Below, piece by piece: positions 1 through 9,102 of a stretch of DNA of 64,000 bases. The position numbers and the translations under genes are program-made. Source of the DNA: Sphingobacteriales bacterium TSM_CSM (GTDB lineage: Bacteria; Bacteroidota; Bacteroidia; Chitinophagales; UBA2359); NCBI GenBank assembly GCA_002212725.1, contig MTCR01000108.1, positions 32,113 through 96,112 on the forward strand. Reading direction: 5' to 3'. Under the pieces are notes generated by a model. The model had not been told where the DNA came from and ran no database searches. It saw only the letters and a program-made list of their open reading frames with translations. The stretch's first letter is position 1, and each line of letters starts with the position of its first letter.

Positions 1-1389
1 GATTTGGTGAACGACACCCCACGCTCTGCCGATGCGTACTACGGTTGCCCTACCGGAAGCCCCAACTCCTGCACCGACTCGCCCACCGATTACCCCGATA
101 TGTTTATGAACTATATGGATTACTGCAACGACAACTGCCTCAATATTTTTACCAACGGACAAAAGCAGCGCATGAGAGCCTTGTTTATGCCCGGCGGCGC
201 GCGTTACAGCATTACCCAATCTGAAGGGTGTGTGCCCGTAGAACAGGGCGCCAACGATGCCGTTTTGGTGGAACTGCTTGAACCCACCGGAACCGGCAAC
301 TGCACCACGGTTGAACCGGTTATTACCGTGCAAAACTTGGGTACAGAAGGACTGTATTATTTTATTGTAGAGTATAATTTTACCGGCGGCCCCGTGCAAA
401 CCTATGAGTGGACAGGAACTATTAACTCTTTGGAATCGGAGCAAATTACCCTGCCGCCCATTAATACCGTAGCAACCGGCATTATTCATAACCTGCATAT
501 TAACATTACCTCGCCCAACGGATTGCCCGATTTTAGCCCCGATGACAACGAGGGAACTTATACCTTTGCCTCTGTCAGCGGTGGCAGCGCTCTGCCGTTC
601 TTTGAAGGTTTTGAGCCGGGCACCAACTTTAACAACTGGTTCGACTCAAACCCCGACGGGCTGATTACCTTTGAACTTACCAATTCTGCCGCCGCCACCG
701 GAACAAGTTCGGTTTTTATGAACAACTTCATTTATAATGCATCGGGCGCTACCGATGAGTTTGTTTTGCCGCATGTAAACCTTAGTGTATCAAACCCTTA
801 TTTGCATTTTGATTTGGCGTATGCACTTATTCAGGCTGCCGGAACTTCTGATGTGTTGCAGGTGCTTATTTCTACTGATTGTGGCACAACTTTTACCAAT
901 ATATATACCAAAGCCGGCGATGCGCTGAGTACAGCTTCACCTACCGGCTCGGCTTTTGTTCCTTCATCGGGGCAGTGGCGTACAGAAAGCATTTCACTGG
1001 CTGCCTACCAGGGTGTGCGCAACGCGGTTATTAAGTTTAAACAAATTCGCGGAACGGGTAATAACCTGTATGTTGACAATATCAATATTACCGATGGCGC
1101 TGTGAGCATTGCCCAACCCGATGTTTTACCGCTTTCCGGGTTGCAAATATACCCCAATCCTGCAGGCGGGCAGGCAATTTTACAGTTCAGCGCATACCAA
1201 AACGGCAAAGGGCTGATTACCATTACCGAGCTTAGCGGGCGGGTGTTGCTCACCCTTCCTGTTGGTTTACAAAGCGGCAACAACAGCATGATACTGCCTT
1301 TGCAAACTCTTGCCAACGGCATGTATCTGGTAACAGTAACAGACCAAAACGGCGTTGCTGCAACACAAAAAATAACAGTGGTGCGTTAG
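1..1389 (+). CDS. M43-family zinc metalloprotease, C-terminal part, T9SS cargo (5' truncated by window)
   Basis: The reading frame is open from base 1, so the start and the HEXXH zinc site lie upstream of the window. The first about 70 residues carry the end of a pappalysin-like (M43) catalytic domain: VNDTP, then a Cys-rich stretch, then MNYMDYCNDNCLNIFT and a Q-x-x-RM segment, which in this family hold the Met-turn and the close of the domain. A long beta-rich region follows. The last about 80 residues (YPNPAGGQA...GMYLVTVTDQNG...KITVVR) are a type A T9SS sorting domain, so the protein is exported across the outer membrane and probably anchored or released. It is likely an extracellular protease. 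The family call rests on the Met-turn region only. Confidence 0.8.
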   Translation, partial: DLVNDTPRSADAYYGCPTGSPNSCTDSPTDYPDMFMNYMDYCNDNCLNIFTNGQKQRMRALFMPGGARYSITQSEGCVPVEQGANDAVLVELLEPTGTGNCTTVEPVITVQNLGTEGLYYFIVEYNFTGGPVQTYEWTGTINSLESEQITLPPINTVATGIIHNLHINITSPNGLPDFSPDDNEGTYTFASVSGGSALPFFEGFEPGTNFNNWFDSNPDGLITFELTNSAAATGTSSVFMNNFIYNASGATDEFVLPHVNLSVSNPYLHFDLAYALIQAAGTSDVLQVLISTDCGTTFTNIYTKAGDALSTASPTGSAFVPSSGQWRTESISLAAYQGVRNAVIKFKQIRGTGNNLYVDNINITDGAVSIAQPDVLPLSGLQIYPNPAGGQAILQFSAYQNGKGLITITELSGRVLLTLPVGLQSGNNSMILPLQTLANGMYLVTVTDQNGVAATQKITVVR

Positions 1390-1430
1390 GCATTTGCGAC
1401 CACCAAACACAACAAAGCCTGACTAAAGAA

Positions 1431-1727
1431 AACGTGAGGTTGGCTTTTGGTTTGGGTAAATTTGGAAATCGGGAATATAATTATTCATGTGTTCAAAAAT
1501 CGCCTTATAGTTCTAAAGTACTTACAAAACAAGGGTTACAGACTCCCACCCTTTTTAAGGGGGGGCTGGGGGGGATAAATGAAACAGCCTCACAACCGGG
1601 CTTCTTTTTTGATTTTGTTGATGCTTACCATAACTTTTGTACTTTTGGAATGGAGAAAAACGGACGAACAATTAAAAACCTTTGCAGAATAAACCCACAA
1701 CACTAATTTTAATTCCAACCTCACGTT
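1431..1727. mobile_element. MITE-like element, copy 1, with inverted ends and target duplication
   Basis: A 297-bp non-coding element bounded by perfect 13-bp terminal inverted repeats: AACGTGAGGTTGG at 1431-1443 and its reverse complement at 1715-1727. The hexamer AAAGAA directly abuts both ends (1425-1430 and 1728-1733), as expected of a target-site duplication. The interior matches a second, more degenerate copy at about 59903-60153, sharing runs such as CAAAACAAGGGTTAC and GATGCTTACCATAACTTTTG (with small differences). It encodes no transposase; an open frame through it is not credible as a gene. It sits between the protease stop and a terminator hairpin. No family name is assigned. Confidence 0.7.
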
Positions 1728-1732
1728 AAAGA

Positions 1733-1782
1733 AAACACCGGCTACCGGTTGGGGGGTAAACCCGCTTCGGTAGCCGGTGTTT
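1733..1782. terminator. Bidirectional terminator hairpin between convergent genes
   Basis: A perfect 15-bp stem: AAACACCGGCTACCG at 1733-1747 pairs with CGGTAGCCGGTGTTT at 1768-1782, with a 20-nt loop. It lies between the plus-strand protease and the minus-strand TonB-dependent receptor and has T-rich sequence on the right side, so it can serve both. Confidence 0.75.
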
Positions 1783-1829
1783 GTTTAAAGCGCCTGTTTA
1801 CAACATAACCGGAAACAGGCAGGGTAATT

Positions 1830-4418
1830 TCAGAACGTAAACCCAATTTTGGTAAAGTAAAAAGCGCCGCTGAAACCCATTTGTACGGCATCCCACAAAC
1901 CGCCGCTTTCGGTTTCGGTATCTTGTTGGGTGGGGTAAACGTTAAAAATATTAGCGCCGCCAATGGTAAGGTTCAGGTTATCGGTAACATCATAGCCAAG
2001 GGTAAGGTCGGTAACCCATCGGGGGTCATACACATCGCGCGTGCCAATCCAGTCTTCCAGTTCAACTTTGCCAAACCCTGTAAGCCGCACATTGGCATTA
2101 AAACGCTTAATTTTGTAATCGAGAGAAAGATTTGTTTTAAAAGGCGGTGCCGAAGCCAGCAAAAACAGGCTGTCGCGGCTGCCAAAATAAATGCTTTCTT
2201 TGCCTTGCAGTTTGTCGTTGGTTTTAACGTCTTCCACGGTCATTTTGTTAAAGTTGCCGGCAAAAGTGGCCTGCAGCCTGCCGGCGCCAATGCGGCGGGT
2301 GTAGGTAATAATTGCATCAAGCCCCAGGGTTCGGGTATCTACGGCGTTGGTAAAGAATTGGGCTGCGCCAACACCAAGCGCCTGCAAGTCGGCGCCAATA
2401 TCGGGGTCGGTGTCTTCAAAGGCGCCGGTAAGCACAATGCGGTCTTTAATATTCACAAAATAGCCGTCAACCGTAAGGGTAAGCCCGTTTACGGGTTTAG
2501 CGGTAAATCCGAAACTGGCATTGAGCGAGGTTTCCTGTTTCAGTTCGGGAATTCCCAATACGCGGGTAATGGAGCTGTTGTTGGGGGCAATAATTTTATC
2601 AACCGGTACGCCGCCCACAAAGTCGGTAAAGGTAGAACTGAAATAGATTTGAGGCAGCGAGGGCGCTCTGAAACCGGTGCTTGCCGAAGCGCGCAAGGCA
2701 AAAAGTTTGGAAAACTCATATCGTGCGGCAATTTTACCGGTTAAGGTATTGCCAAAATCGCTGTAGCGCTCTGCCCTGACGGCTGCGCCCACCATAAATG
2801 CATCGGTAAAGTCCAGTTCGGTATCAATGTAGCCGGCCAGGTTGGTTCTGAATTCGTCGGTAACATCAGAAGGCTGGAAACCCGGAAATCCCTGCGAGCC
2901 ACCCGGTCGCCCCAACACATCGGTTTGTGTTATCAATCCGTTTACCACAGTATCAATTAAGCCGTAGTTGCGGTACGACCCCTCTTCTCCGGCAAAAATG
3001 CGGTAGTTGTCAACGCGGTATTCGGTGCCAAAAGCAAGGCTGATTCCCGAAAGCGGTTCGGGAAAAAATTGGGTAAAGCCAAGGCTGGTAGTGTTTTGGC
3101 TTAGTTGAAACCCTCCGGCATCAAACCTTGTAGGCGATTTTGCAAGCAAAGAAGCGTTCAGTGTTCCGTCAACATAGTAGTGGAAGCGGTTTACTCCGAA
3201 GGTGTTATTAAAATCTACTTCCCATTTGCGCAGTTTACCCCGCAAACCGGCCGATAGCGAGCGGTCTGTAATGGTAGATTGAATGCGCGGGTTAAAGCCG
3301 TTGGGGTAAATTTCGGGCACGTTGCGTTCGCTGTCGGCGGTGCGTGTCCATGCGTAGGCATCGGTAAAGCGGTGGTTTAGACCGCCAAAGGCATAGGCAT
3401 GTATGTTGTCTGAAACAGGAACTTTGGCGTTAAAATAAGCGGCAAAGTTATCAGATTCGGCATCGCCGAATTTTTCGCGGTAGATATCGTATTCTTCGGG
3501 GTTTGCGGGGCGGTTGGTTTTATTTTTCCGCAGGTAATTGGTAGTAAAGTTTACAAAACCGCCATCGCCTATGGGCAGCCCGTAATTGCCGTTTACCTGT
3601 ATGGTTTCACCATCAAAATCTTTATTGGTTCTGAATTTAGCTTTGTTGGCGCCTGCGGTAATGTTGCCGGTAAATTCATTTACATTAGATTTAAGCACAA
3701 TGTTAATTACGCCTGCAATTGCATCGGAACCGTATTGTGCGCTGGCGCCATCGCGCAGTATTTCAATGCGTTCAATGGCGGCGGCGGGAATGGTATTGAG
3801 GTCGGTGCCGGTATTGCCGCGCCCGCGGGTGCCAAAAATATTAACCAATGATGACTGGTGCCGGCGTTTGCCGTTAATGAGCACCAGGGTTTGGTCGGGT
3901 CCAAGGCCGCGGAGGGTGGCCGGGTCAACGTGGTCGCTGCCGTCGGCACCCGATTGGCGGTTGGAGTTAAAAGACGGTGCGGCATATTGCAGCAGTTGGT
4001 TAATGTCAACCTGTCCTACCGAGTTTATTACCTCGGCAATAGGTATAATGTCTATGGCTACCGGTGTTTCGGTGGCTGAGCGGTTCAGGCTTCGGGTTCC
4101 TACCACTTCAATACCCGACAGGTTGAGTACTTCGGCTTTTAAGACAACGTTAATTTCGGTTTGCCCTGCCGGAATAACCTCCTGCGTGGCAAATCCGATG
4201 TAGCTGAACACAATAACCGACTCGTTGCTTCGGTAATTTACGCTGTAATTTCCGTCGTAATCGCTAACGGTTCCCTGGTTGGTGCCTTTTTCAAACACAT
4301 TTACCCCTACAAGGGTAAAGCCGTTTTCGTCTGTTATGTTTCCTTTCAGGGTGTACTGCGCCAACATAACAGTGGTTGAAAAGCACAGCATAACAATGGT
4401 TAGTGCAAGGTGTTTCAT
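1830..4418 (-). CDS. TonB-dependent outer-membrane receptor
   Basis: 862 residues with a signal peptide (about 1-20, ending TVMLAQ). Residues about 22-105 are the carboxypeptidase regulatory-like beta-sandwich common in Bacteroidota receptors (LKGNITDENGFTLVGVNVFEKG). Residues about 110-245 form the plug domain, with LVLINGKRR and RIEILRDGASAQYGSDAIAGVINI. The rest is the 22-strand barrel, ending in a C-terminal Phe (KIGFTF). It takes up a ligand across the outer membrane with energy from TonB-ExbBD. No SusD partner lies next to it, which argues against a classical glycan-utilisation pair; a siderophore, vitamin or peptide ligand is possible but the sequence does not say. The ATG is chosen because the signal peptide follows at once. 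Confidence 0.9.
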   Translation of the reverse strand: MKHLALTIVMLCFSTTVMLAQYTLKGNITDENGFTLVGVNVFEKGTNQGTVSDYDGNYSVNYRSNESVIVFSYIGFATQEVIPAGQTEINVVLKAEVLNLSGIEVVGTRSLNRSATETPVAIDIIPIAEVINSVGQVDINQLLQYAAPSFNSNRQSGADGSDHVDPATLRGLGPDQTLVLINGKRRHQSSLVNIFGTRGRGNTGTDLNTIPAAAIERIEILRDGASAQYGSDAIAGVINIVLKSNVNEFTGNITAGANKAKFRTNKDFDGETIQVNGNYGLPIGDGGFVNFTTNYLRKNKTNRPANPEEYDIYREKFGDAESDNFAAYFNAKVPVSDNIHAYAFGGLNHRFTDAYAWTRTADSERNVPEIYPNGFNPRIQSTITDRSLSAGLRGKLRKWEVDFNNTFGVNRFHYYVDGTLNASLLAKSPTRFDAGGFQLSQNTTSLGFTQFFPEPLSGISLAFGTEYRVDNYRIFAGEEGSYRNYGLIDTVVNGLITQTDVLGRPGGSQGFPGFQPSDVTDEFRTNLAGYIDTELDFTDAFMVGAAVRAERYSDFGNTLTGKIAARYEFSKLFALRASASTGFRAPSLPQIYFSSTFTDFVGGVPVDKIIAPNNSSITRVLGIPELKQETSLNASFGFTAKPVNGLTLTVDGYFVNIKDRIVLTGAFEDTDPDIGADLQALGVGAAQFFTNAVDTRTLGLDAIITYTRRIGAGRLQATFAGNFNKMTVEDVKTNDKLQGKESIYFGSRDSLFLLASAPPFKTNLSLDYKIKRFNANVRLTGFGKVELEDWIGTRDVYDPRWVTDLTLGYDVTDNLNLTIGGANIFNVYPTQQDTETESGGLWDAVQMGFSGAFYFTKIGFTF

Positions 4419-4510
4419 AAGTAAAATTTTGGTTGGTAAACAATTTTGCTAAATTAGTACTGTTTGCAGCAAATTGGACAGGCCAAAGTACTAAGTATTA
4501 TTTAAACTTC

Positions 4511-4537
4511 AGCCCCGAAATTTACATTTCGGAGGCT
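4511..4537 (-). terminator. Hairpin, probable terminator of the sulfatase-like gene
   Basis: AGCCCCGAAAT and ATTTCGGAGGCT face each other across TTAC, giving an imperfect stem just downstream of the stop codon of the minus-strand gene at 4546. Read on the minus strand it is followed by a weak T/A-rich run. A stronger relative of the same hairpin occurs at 56363-56390. Confidence 0.4.
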
Positions 4538-4545
4538 ATAATAAA

Positions 4546-6210
4546 TTACCTGTTGCATTTGTAGCGCAGCGATTCATAGTAATTCAGGTATTTCTGAAAG
4601 TCTTTGTTGAGTTTCAGTACCTGCTGTTTGGGCAGGTTGCTTTGTGCAAATTGCCGGCGGTTGGTAATAAGGGCATATTTACCGTTTGGCGTAATGGTGC
4701 CGTAAACTAATTCAATGCTGTTACCCAATATATAAACGGGTTGCGGGGTAATGGTAACCGGCAGGTTGGTGGCGGTTTGCAGCAAAATATCTTTAAAATT
4801 GAGGTGCGACAAAAAATCATGATTGGTGGTGGTATCGGTAATATTGGTTGCATATACCATAAAAGGCACATGGTAGTTTTCCAGGTCAAGGGCATTTTCT
4901 TTGGGGCCGTGGTCAGCAAGTATAAAAATAAGGGTGCTGTCGGCAATACCTTTTTGGTTAAGGTTATCTGCAAGGCGGTTAAAATATTGGTTGTAGTAGG
5001 CGGAGGGGTCGGCGCCCAGCAGTTTAAGCCATTCGGTCATGTGGCCATATACCATTTCCTGCATGGCAAAAATGTGCGGGTATTTGGCCAGCGTATCGGT
5101 AATTGCGGTTAATACGGCGTTGTCTTCGCAGGCTTTTTCAATGGGGGTTGAGGTAAGGCAGGTAAATTGGGTAACAGTTTCAGGGTTGTCTATGTAATAG
5201 GAGGTACTCCACTCATTTGCGTTGGGTACAAAAGTGGACTGTTGCTTGCCATAAGAGGTAATAAAAAAAGTGGCATAATTATTTTGGTTAAAAAAACGCA
5301 CCAGATTGTTGCAATTATCGGTAAAAGCAAACTTATCTTTACTAAGGTGCGACTGATAGGGCACAAAAATGCTGTTCATCATAGCCATAAGGCTTGTATA
5401 GCTGTCAATATTGAGTGTATGGTAATTGTTGTATTGCTTTATGTGTTGTTTGTGGCGGTTAAGAAAACTGCTGCTGTCTGCCAGCGATTTTTGTATAAAA
5501 TCGCTGTATTTAAGGCCTTCCATTACCAGTACTACAATGCGGTTATACTTAAACCGGGCATTTGGCAGGGTATTGAATGATTGATTGAGGTGGTTAAACT
5601 CATTGGTTTCGGTTACAGTGGCAACCGGTGGCTGCAATTTTATAATATTGGCATCGGCGTGGAGCGAAAGTAAAATTTCTTCTGAAACAGAGTGCAGAAT
5701 AGGGTTGATAAACGGCTTAAATACACTTGGAATGAACAGCAAGAATAATGTTATCCCGATATGTTTTGTCCATTTTTGAAAAACCGGTTTTTTAGGAAAA
5801 AAGTAAGATACCATAAACAAGGCACCTAAACCCAGTAAAAATCCGCCAACGAGCCGGAAATTGGTAAAGTAGGTGATAAAAAACTTGAAATTATCAGCCG
5901 AAATGCTGAAAATGTTCATGGGAAAATGATACAAATCGAGCAGGAAAAATGTATATACGATGGAAAGCACACAAATGGGCAGGAAAAAAACATAAAAGAA
6001 TAGCAGCCCGATATACGATAACGGACGGTTAAAACCGGTGCAAACAACAAACAGAAAGTAGTTTGCCATAAGCAAAAACGCATCTTGTACCCATGAAACA
6101 AGATATAAATAGCTTGAATGGAGCGGTGTGGTAGCAAAAAAATAAATTTTTAGCAGCAGCAACAACAGCAGGGTGTTGCAGGTAATCCGGAATGGAAAGT
6201 TGGTGGACAT
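4546..6210 (-). CDS. Membrane sulfatase/phosphoglycerol-transferase-like enzyme (alkaline phosphatase superfamily)
   Basis: 554 residues. The first about 190 hold several transmembrane helices; the rest is an extracytoplasmic catalytic domain of the alkaline phosphatase/sulfatase fold, laid out like lipoteichoic-acid synthases and phosphoethanolamine transferases. Visible motifs are the first metal-ligand strand (VVLVMEGL), the nucleophile region (NIDSYTSLMAMM, with Thr as the likely nucleophile), ILADHGPKE with the D-H metal pair, and NYHVPFMVYA. Such enzymes move phospho-alcohol groups from lipids to glycans or lipids in the envelope, or hydrolyse sulfate esters; which applies here cannot be read. 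It stands alone, 127 bp upstream of the receptor gene on the same strand. Confidence 0.75.
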   Translation of the reverse strand: MSTNFPFRITCNTLLLLLLLKIYFFATTPLHSSYLYLVSWVQDAFLLMANYFLFVVCTGFNRPLSYIGLLFFYVFFLPICVLSIVYTFFLLDLYHFPMNIFSISADNFKFFITYFTNFRLVGGFLLGLGALFMVSYFFPKKPVFQKWTKHIGITLFLLFIPSVFKPFINPILHSVSEEILLSLHADANIIKLQPPVATVTETNEFNHLNQSFNTLPNARFKYNRIVVLVMEGLKYSDFIQKSLADSSSFLNRHKQHIKQYNNYHTLNIDSYTSLMAMMNSIFVPYQSHLSKDKFAFTDNCNNLVRFFNQNNYATFFITSYGKQQSTFVPNANEWSTSYYIDNPETVTQFTCLTSTPIEKACEDNAVLTAITDTLAKYPHIFAMQEMVYGHMTEWLKLLGADPSAYYNQYFNRLADNLNQKGIADSTLIFILADHGPKENALDLENYHVPFMVYATNITDTTTNHDFLSHLNFKDILLQTATNLPVTITPQPVYILGNSIELVYGTITPNGKYALITNRRQFAQSNLPKQQVLKLNKDFQKYLNYYESLRYKCNR

Positions 6211-6444
6211 TACAAATGAAGCGTGGACGGTGAAGGTTGATATGATTGCCCGATGTTCCGTTTGGGCAACCTTTATTGTTATACCGCAACCGGTTTAAGC
6301 CTCAAACATACCCTTTTTTTGACAATTTTTATCTGTTTGGTATTGTCTTATGTAAATACAACATGGTTTGCACCCCGGCGCATATACGTCAGACCCCTGT
6401 GTTTTTTAAACCAAAATTGTTTGGCAGTTTAAAAAATTACAGCC

Positions 6445-6478
6445 CTTGGGTTGGCCTGTTAAAATTTGCGTACATTTG
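6445..6478 (+). promoter_or_regulatory. Promoter of fhs
   Basis: A Bacteroidota -7 box, TACATTTG at 6471-6478, with CTTG 22 nt upstream (6445-6448) as a loose -33 box. It predicts transcription starting about 15-20 nt before the GTG at 6503. Confidence 0.55.
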
Positions 6479-6502
6479 CTTTGAACCAAAAAACAACCAA
6501 AA

Positions 6503-8185
6503 GTGAAACCAACCATTCCTTCCGATCTGGAGATAGCACAAAACGCTCCCATAAAACACATTAAAGAAATTGCCGCACGGCTGCATATTTCGCCCGATGA
6601 TTTGCATTACTTTGGCAAAACCAAGGCCAAACTGCCGCTATCACTTATAAATGAAGAAAAGGTAAAGCAAAGCAAGCTGATTTTGGTAACGGCCATTAAC
6701 CCAACGCCTGCCGGCGAAGGAAAAACTACCGTAGCCATAGGGCTTGCCGACGGGTTGAACAAAATAGGAAAAAGTGCCATTGCAGTACTGCGAGAACCCT
6801 CTTTAGGACCCGTTTTTAGCATGAAGGGCGGCGCTGCCGGCGGTGGCTATGCGCAGGTAATACCCATGGAAGATATTAACCTGCATTTTACCGGCGATTT
6901 TGCTGCCGTTGAAAAAGCCAACAACCTGCTTTCGGCGCTTATTGACAATAACCTGCAAAGCAAAACGCGCTCACTGAACATTGACCCCCGTACTATTGTG
7001 TGGAAACGGGTAATGGATATGAACGACCGCGCCCTGAGACAGATAGTCATAGGGTTGGGTGGCGCAGCAAACGGCATTCCGCGCGAAGACGGGTTTAATA
7101 TTACTCCGGCATCAGAGGTTATGGCCATACTCTGCCTTTCAAAAGATCTGGAAGACCTGAAAAACCGGCTTGGCAATATTTTTATTGGTTTTACCTTTGA
7201 TAAAAAACCGGTGTTTGCACGGCAACTCAATGCACAGGGCGCAATGGCGCTGTTGCTTAAAGATGCCATAAAGCCCAACTTGGTACAAACCCTGGAGGGC
7301 AACCCTGCCATTTTGCACGGCGGACCGTTTGCCAATATTGCGCAAGGCACCAATACCATTATTGCCACTAAAATGGGGCTTTCGCTGGCAGACTTTGTGG
7401 TTACCGAAGCGGGTTTTGGTGCAGACCTTGGCGCCGAAAAATTTATGAACATAAAATGCGGCTACGCCGGACTTGCTCCCCATGCCATTGTGCTGGTGGC
7501 TACCATACGCGCCCTTCGGCACCACGGCGGTGCAAAAAAAGACCAGTACAATACCCCCGACATAGACAAAGTGGCAAAAGGTTTTGAAAATCTGCAAAAG
7601 CATATTGAAAATTGCCTTAAATACGGCATTACCCCGGTAGTGGCCATTAATCATTTTTATTCCGACTCGGAAGAGGAGGTTCAGTATGTTAAAGACCGCT
7701 GTGCACAAATGGGGGTAATGGCAGTGGTAACCCAATGTTTTGCCCGCGGCGGGCAAGGCAGTACCGCATTGGCAGAGGCAGTAACAACCGTAATAAATGC
7801 CAACGGAAACAACTTTAAACCCTTGTACGACTGGAATTTACCCGTTGAAGACAAAATTGTTACCATTGCCACCCAAATTTATGGCGCTAATGCAGTGGAA
7901 TTTTCGGCACAGGCGCACACACAACTGAAAATTATTAACAGCCTTGGATTTGACCGGCTTCCGGTGTGTATGGCCAAAACCCAAAAATCTTTCTCCGATG
8001 ATGAAACCAAAATTGGCCGACCCCGAAATTTTGTTATTCACGTGCGCGAGTTTGAATTTGCCGCCGGTGCCGGATTTATTATTCCGGTTTTGGGCGAAAT
8101 GATGCGAATGCCCGGTTTGCCCGCCGTACCTGCCGCCGAAATTATGGATATTGACAAAGATGGCAAAATAACCGGACTGTCGTAG
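6503..8185 (+). CDS. fhs: Formate-tetrahydrofolate ligase
   Basis: 560 residues, the usual length (about 556). It joins formate to tetrahydrofolate with ATP to give 10-formyl-THF, feeding purine synthesis and one-carbon metabolism. The P-loop variant TPAGEGKTT is at residues 68-76, followed by the family blocks LREPSLGPVFSMKGGAAGGG and INLHFTGDF. The start is GTG at 6503: MKPTIPSDLEIAQ is the normal family N-terminus and there is no upstream in-frame ATG. A -7 box sits 25 bp ahead. The next gene on the same strand is fdhD, 78 bp on, so two formate-related genes are adjacent. Confidence 0.97.
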   Translation: MKPTIPSDLEIAQNAPIKHIKEIAARLHISPDDLHYFGKTKAKLPLSLINEEKVKQSKLILVTAINPTPAGEGKTTVAIGLADGLNKIGKSAIAVLREPSLGPVFSMKGGAAGGGYAQVIPMEDINLHFTGDFAAVEKANNLLSALIDNNLQSKTRSLNIDPRTIVWKRVMDMNDRALRQIVIGLGGAANGIPREDGFNITPASEVMAILCLSKDLEDLKNRLGNIFIGFTFDKKPVFARQLNAQGAMALLLKDAIKPNLVQTLEGNPAILHGGPFANIAQGTNTIIATKMGLSLADFVVTEAGFGADLGAEKFMNIKCGYAGLAPHAIVLVATIRALRHHGGAKKDQYNTPDIDKVAKGFENLQKHIENCLKYGITPVVAINHFYSDSEEEVQYVKDRCAQMGVMAVVTQCFARGGQGSTALAEAVTTVINANGNNFKPLYDWNLPVEDKIVTIATQIYGANAVEFSAQAHTQLKIINSLGFDRLPVCMAKTQKSFSDDETKIGRPRNFVIHVREFEFAAGAGFIIPVLGEMMRMPGLPAVPAAEIMDIDKDGKITGLS

Positions 8186-8263
8186 TTTTGCTTTTAACCC
8201 AACCTGCTGCCGGCAGTTGTACAACCACTTTTTGATAATTTACCAACTGAAAATAGCATATAT

Positions 8264-9064
8264 ATGCAAACTGACGCCTACCTTGGCTTAAAATACAACG
8301 ACCACTCCTTTAGCCGGGTAACCGATGTGCTTGCCGTAGAGGAAATGCTGAGCATAAGCATAAACAAGGTTCCTTTTACCATTACCATGCGCACACCCGG
8401 CGCCGAATCCGAACTGGTGCGCGGGCTTCTTTACTCGGAGCAAATTTATACAGACCCTGTTACCCACCCTGTTACCGAAGTATGCAGCTTCAACGAATTG
8501 GGGTATGTTACATCGGTTAATGTTGTTATTCCGCACGAAAAGTTGCAAAAGGCTTTTGCCGGAAAACGCAGCCTTGTTTCTGTATCAAGTTGCGGCATTT
8601 GCGGTAAAACCGAATTGGATATAACCCCCGGTCCGCAATTGGTTAGCGAAAAAGAATTGCTGCAACCCGAAGCAGTGGCAGATATGTTTACCGAAATGAG
8701 CAAGCACCAAAACGCTTTTAACATTTCGGGCGGTTGCCATGCGGCGGCGGCCTTTACCATTAGCGGGCAACTGCTTTCGGTGCAGGAAGATATTGGCCGC
8801 CATAATGCCGTAGATAAGGTTATAGGCAGTTTGTTGTTACAGCGCCGGCTGCACCTGGCAAAATGCCTTGTTGTAAGCGGCCGCATTTCTTACGAAATTG
8901 TAAGTAAAACCTATTTTGCCGGCATCCGGTATTTAGCGGCAGTATCGGCGCCTTCTACTATGGCAGTAGATTACTGCAAGCAAACCGGCATTACCTTGCT
9001 GGCTTTTTGCCGCAACCGCTATTTTACCATTTATGCCAATCCGGCCGGCATTGATATCGGGTAA
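8264..9064 (+). CDS. fdhD: Formate dehydrogenase accessory sulfurtransferase FdhD
   Basis: 266 residues. FdhD passes sulfur from a cysteine desulfurase to the molybdenum/tungsten bis-MGD cofactor of formate dehydrogenase, which is inactive without it. The catalytic CxxC is at residues 110-113 (SSCGICGKTELD), and the cofactor-binding blocks SGGCHAAAAF and EDIGRHNAVDKVIG are intact. It lies 78 bp after fhs on the same strand and may share its transcript. No formate dehydrogenase subunit or molybdopterin gene is in the window, so its client must be encoded elsewhere. Confidence 0.95.
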   Translation: MQTDAYLGLKYNDHSFSRVTDVLAVEEMLSISINKVPFTITMRTPGAESELVRGLLYSEQIYTDPVTHPVTEVCSFNELGYVTSVNVVIPHEKLQKAFAGKRSLVSVSSCGICGKTELDITPGPQLVSEKELLQPEAVADMFTEMSKHQNAFNISGGCHAAAAFTISGQLLSVQEDIGRHNAVDKVIGSLLLQRRLHLAKCLVVSGRISYEIVSKTYFAGIRYLAAVSAPSTMAVDYCKQTGITLLAFCRNRYFTIYANPAGIDIG

Positions 9065-9102
9065 ATGCCGCACCGGTTATGGGTGTTGACTGGTATCAGA
9101 CA

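Noticed and set aside
1434..1706. 90-residue open frame inside the MITE-like element
   Set aside because: It is the repeat read through by chance; copy 2 does not keep the frame and the product shows no domain.
1881..2744. 287-residue plus-strand frame opposite the TonB-dependent receptor
   Set aside because: The receptor is unambiguous; the opposing product is Gly/Ala/Val/Lys-rich with no motif.
6211..6502. Possible tRNA or structured RNA in this gap
   Set aside because: No T-loop (GTTCRANNC) or acceptor stem could be assembled here or in the other gaps of the window.
8207..8216. Palindrome CTGCCGGCAG after fhs
   Set aside because: Only 10 bp with no loop or T-run, so not called a terminator; chance is likely.
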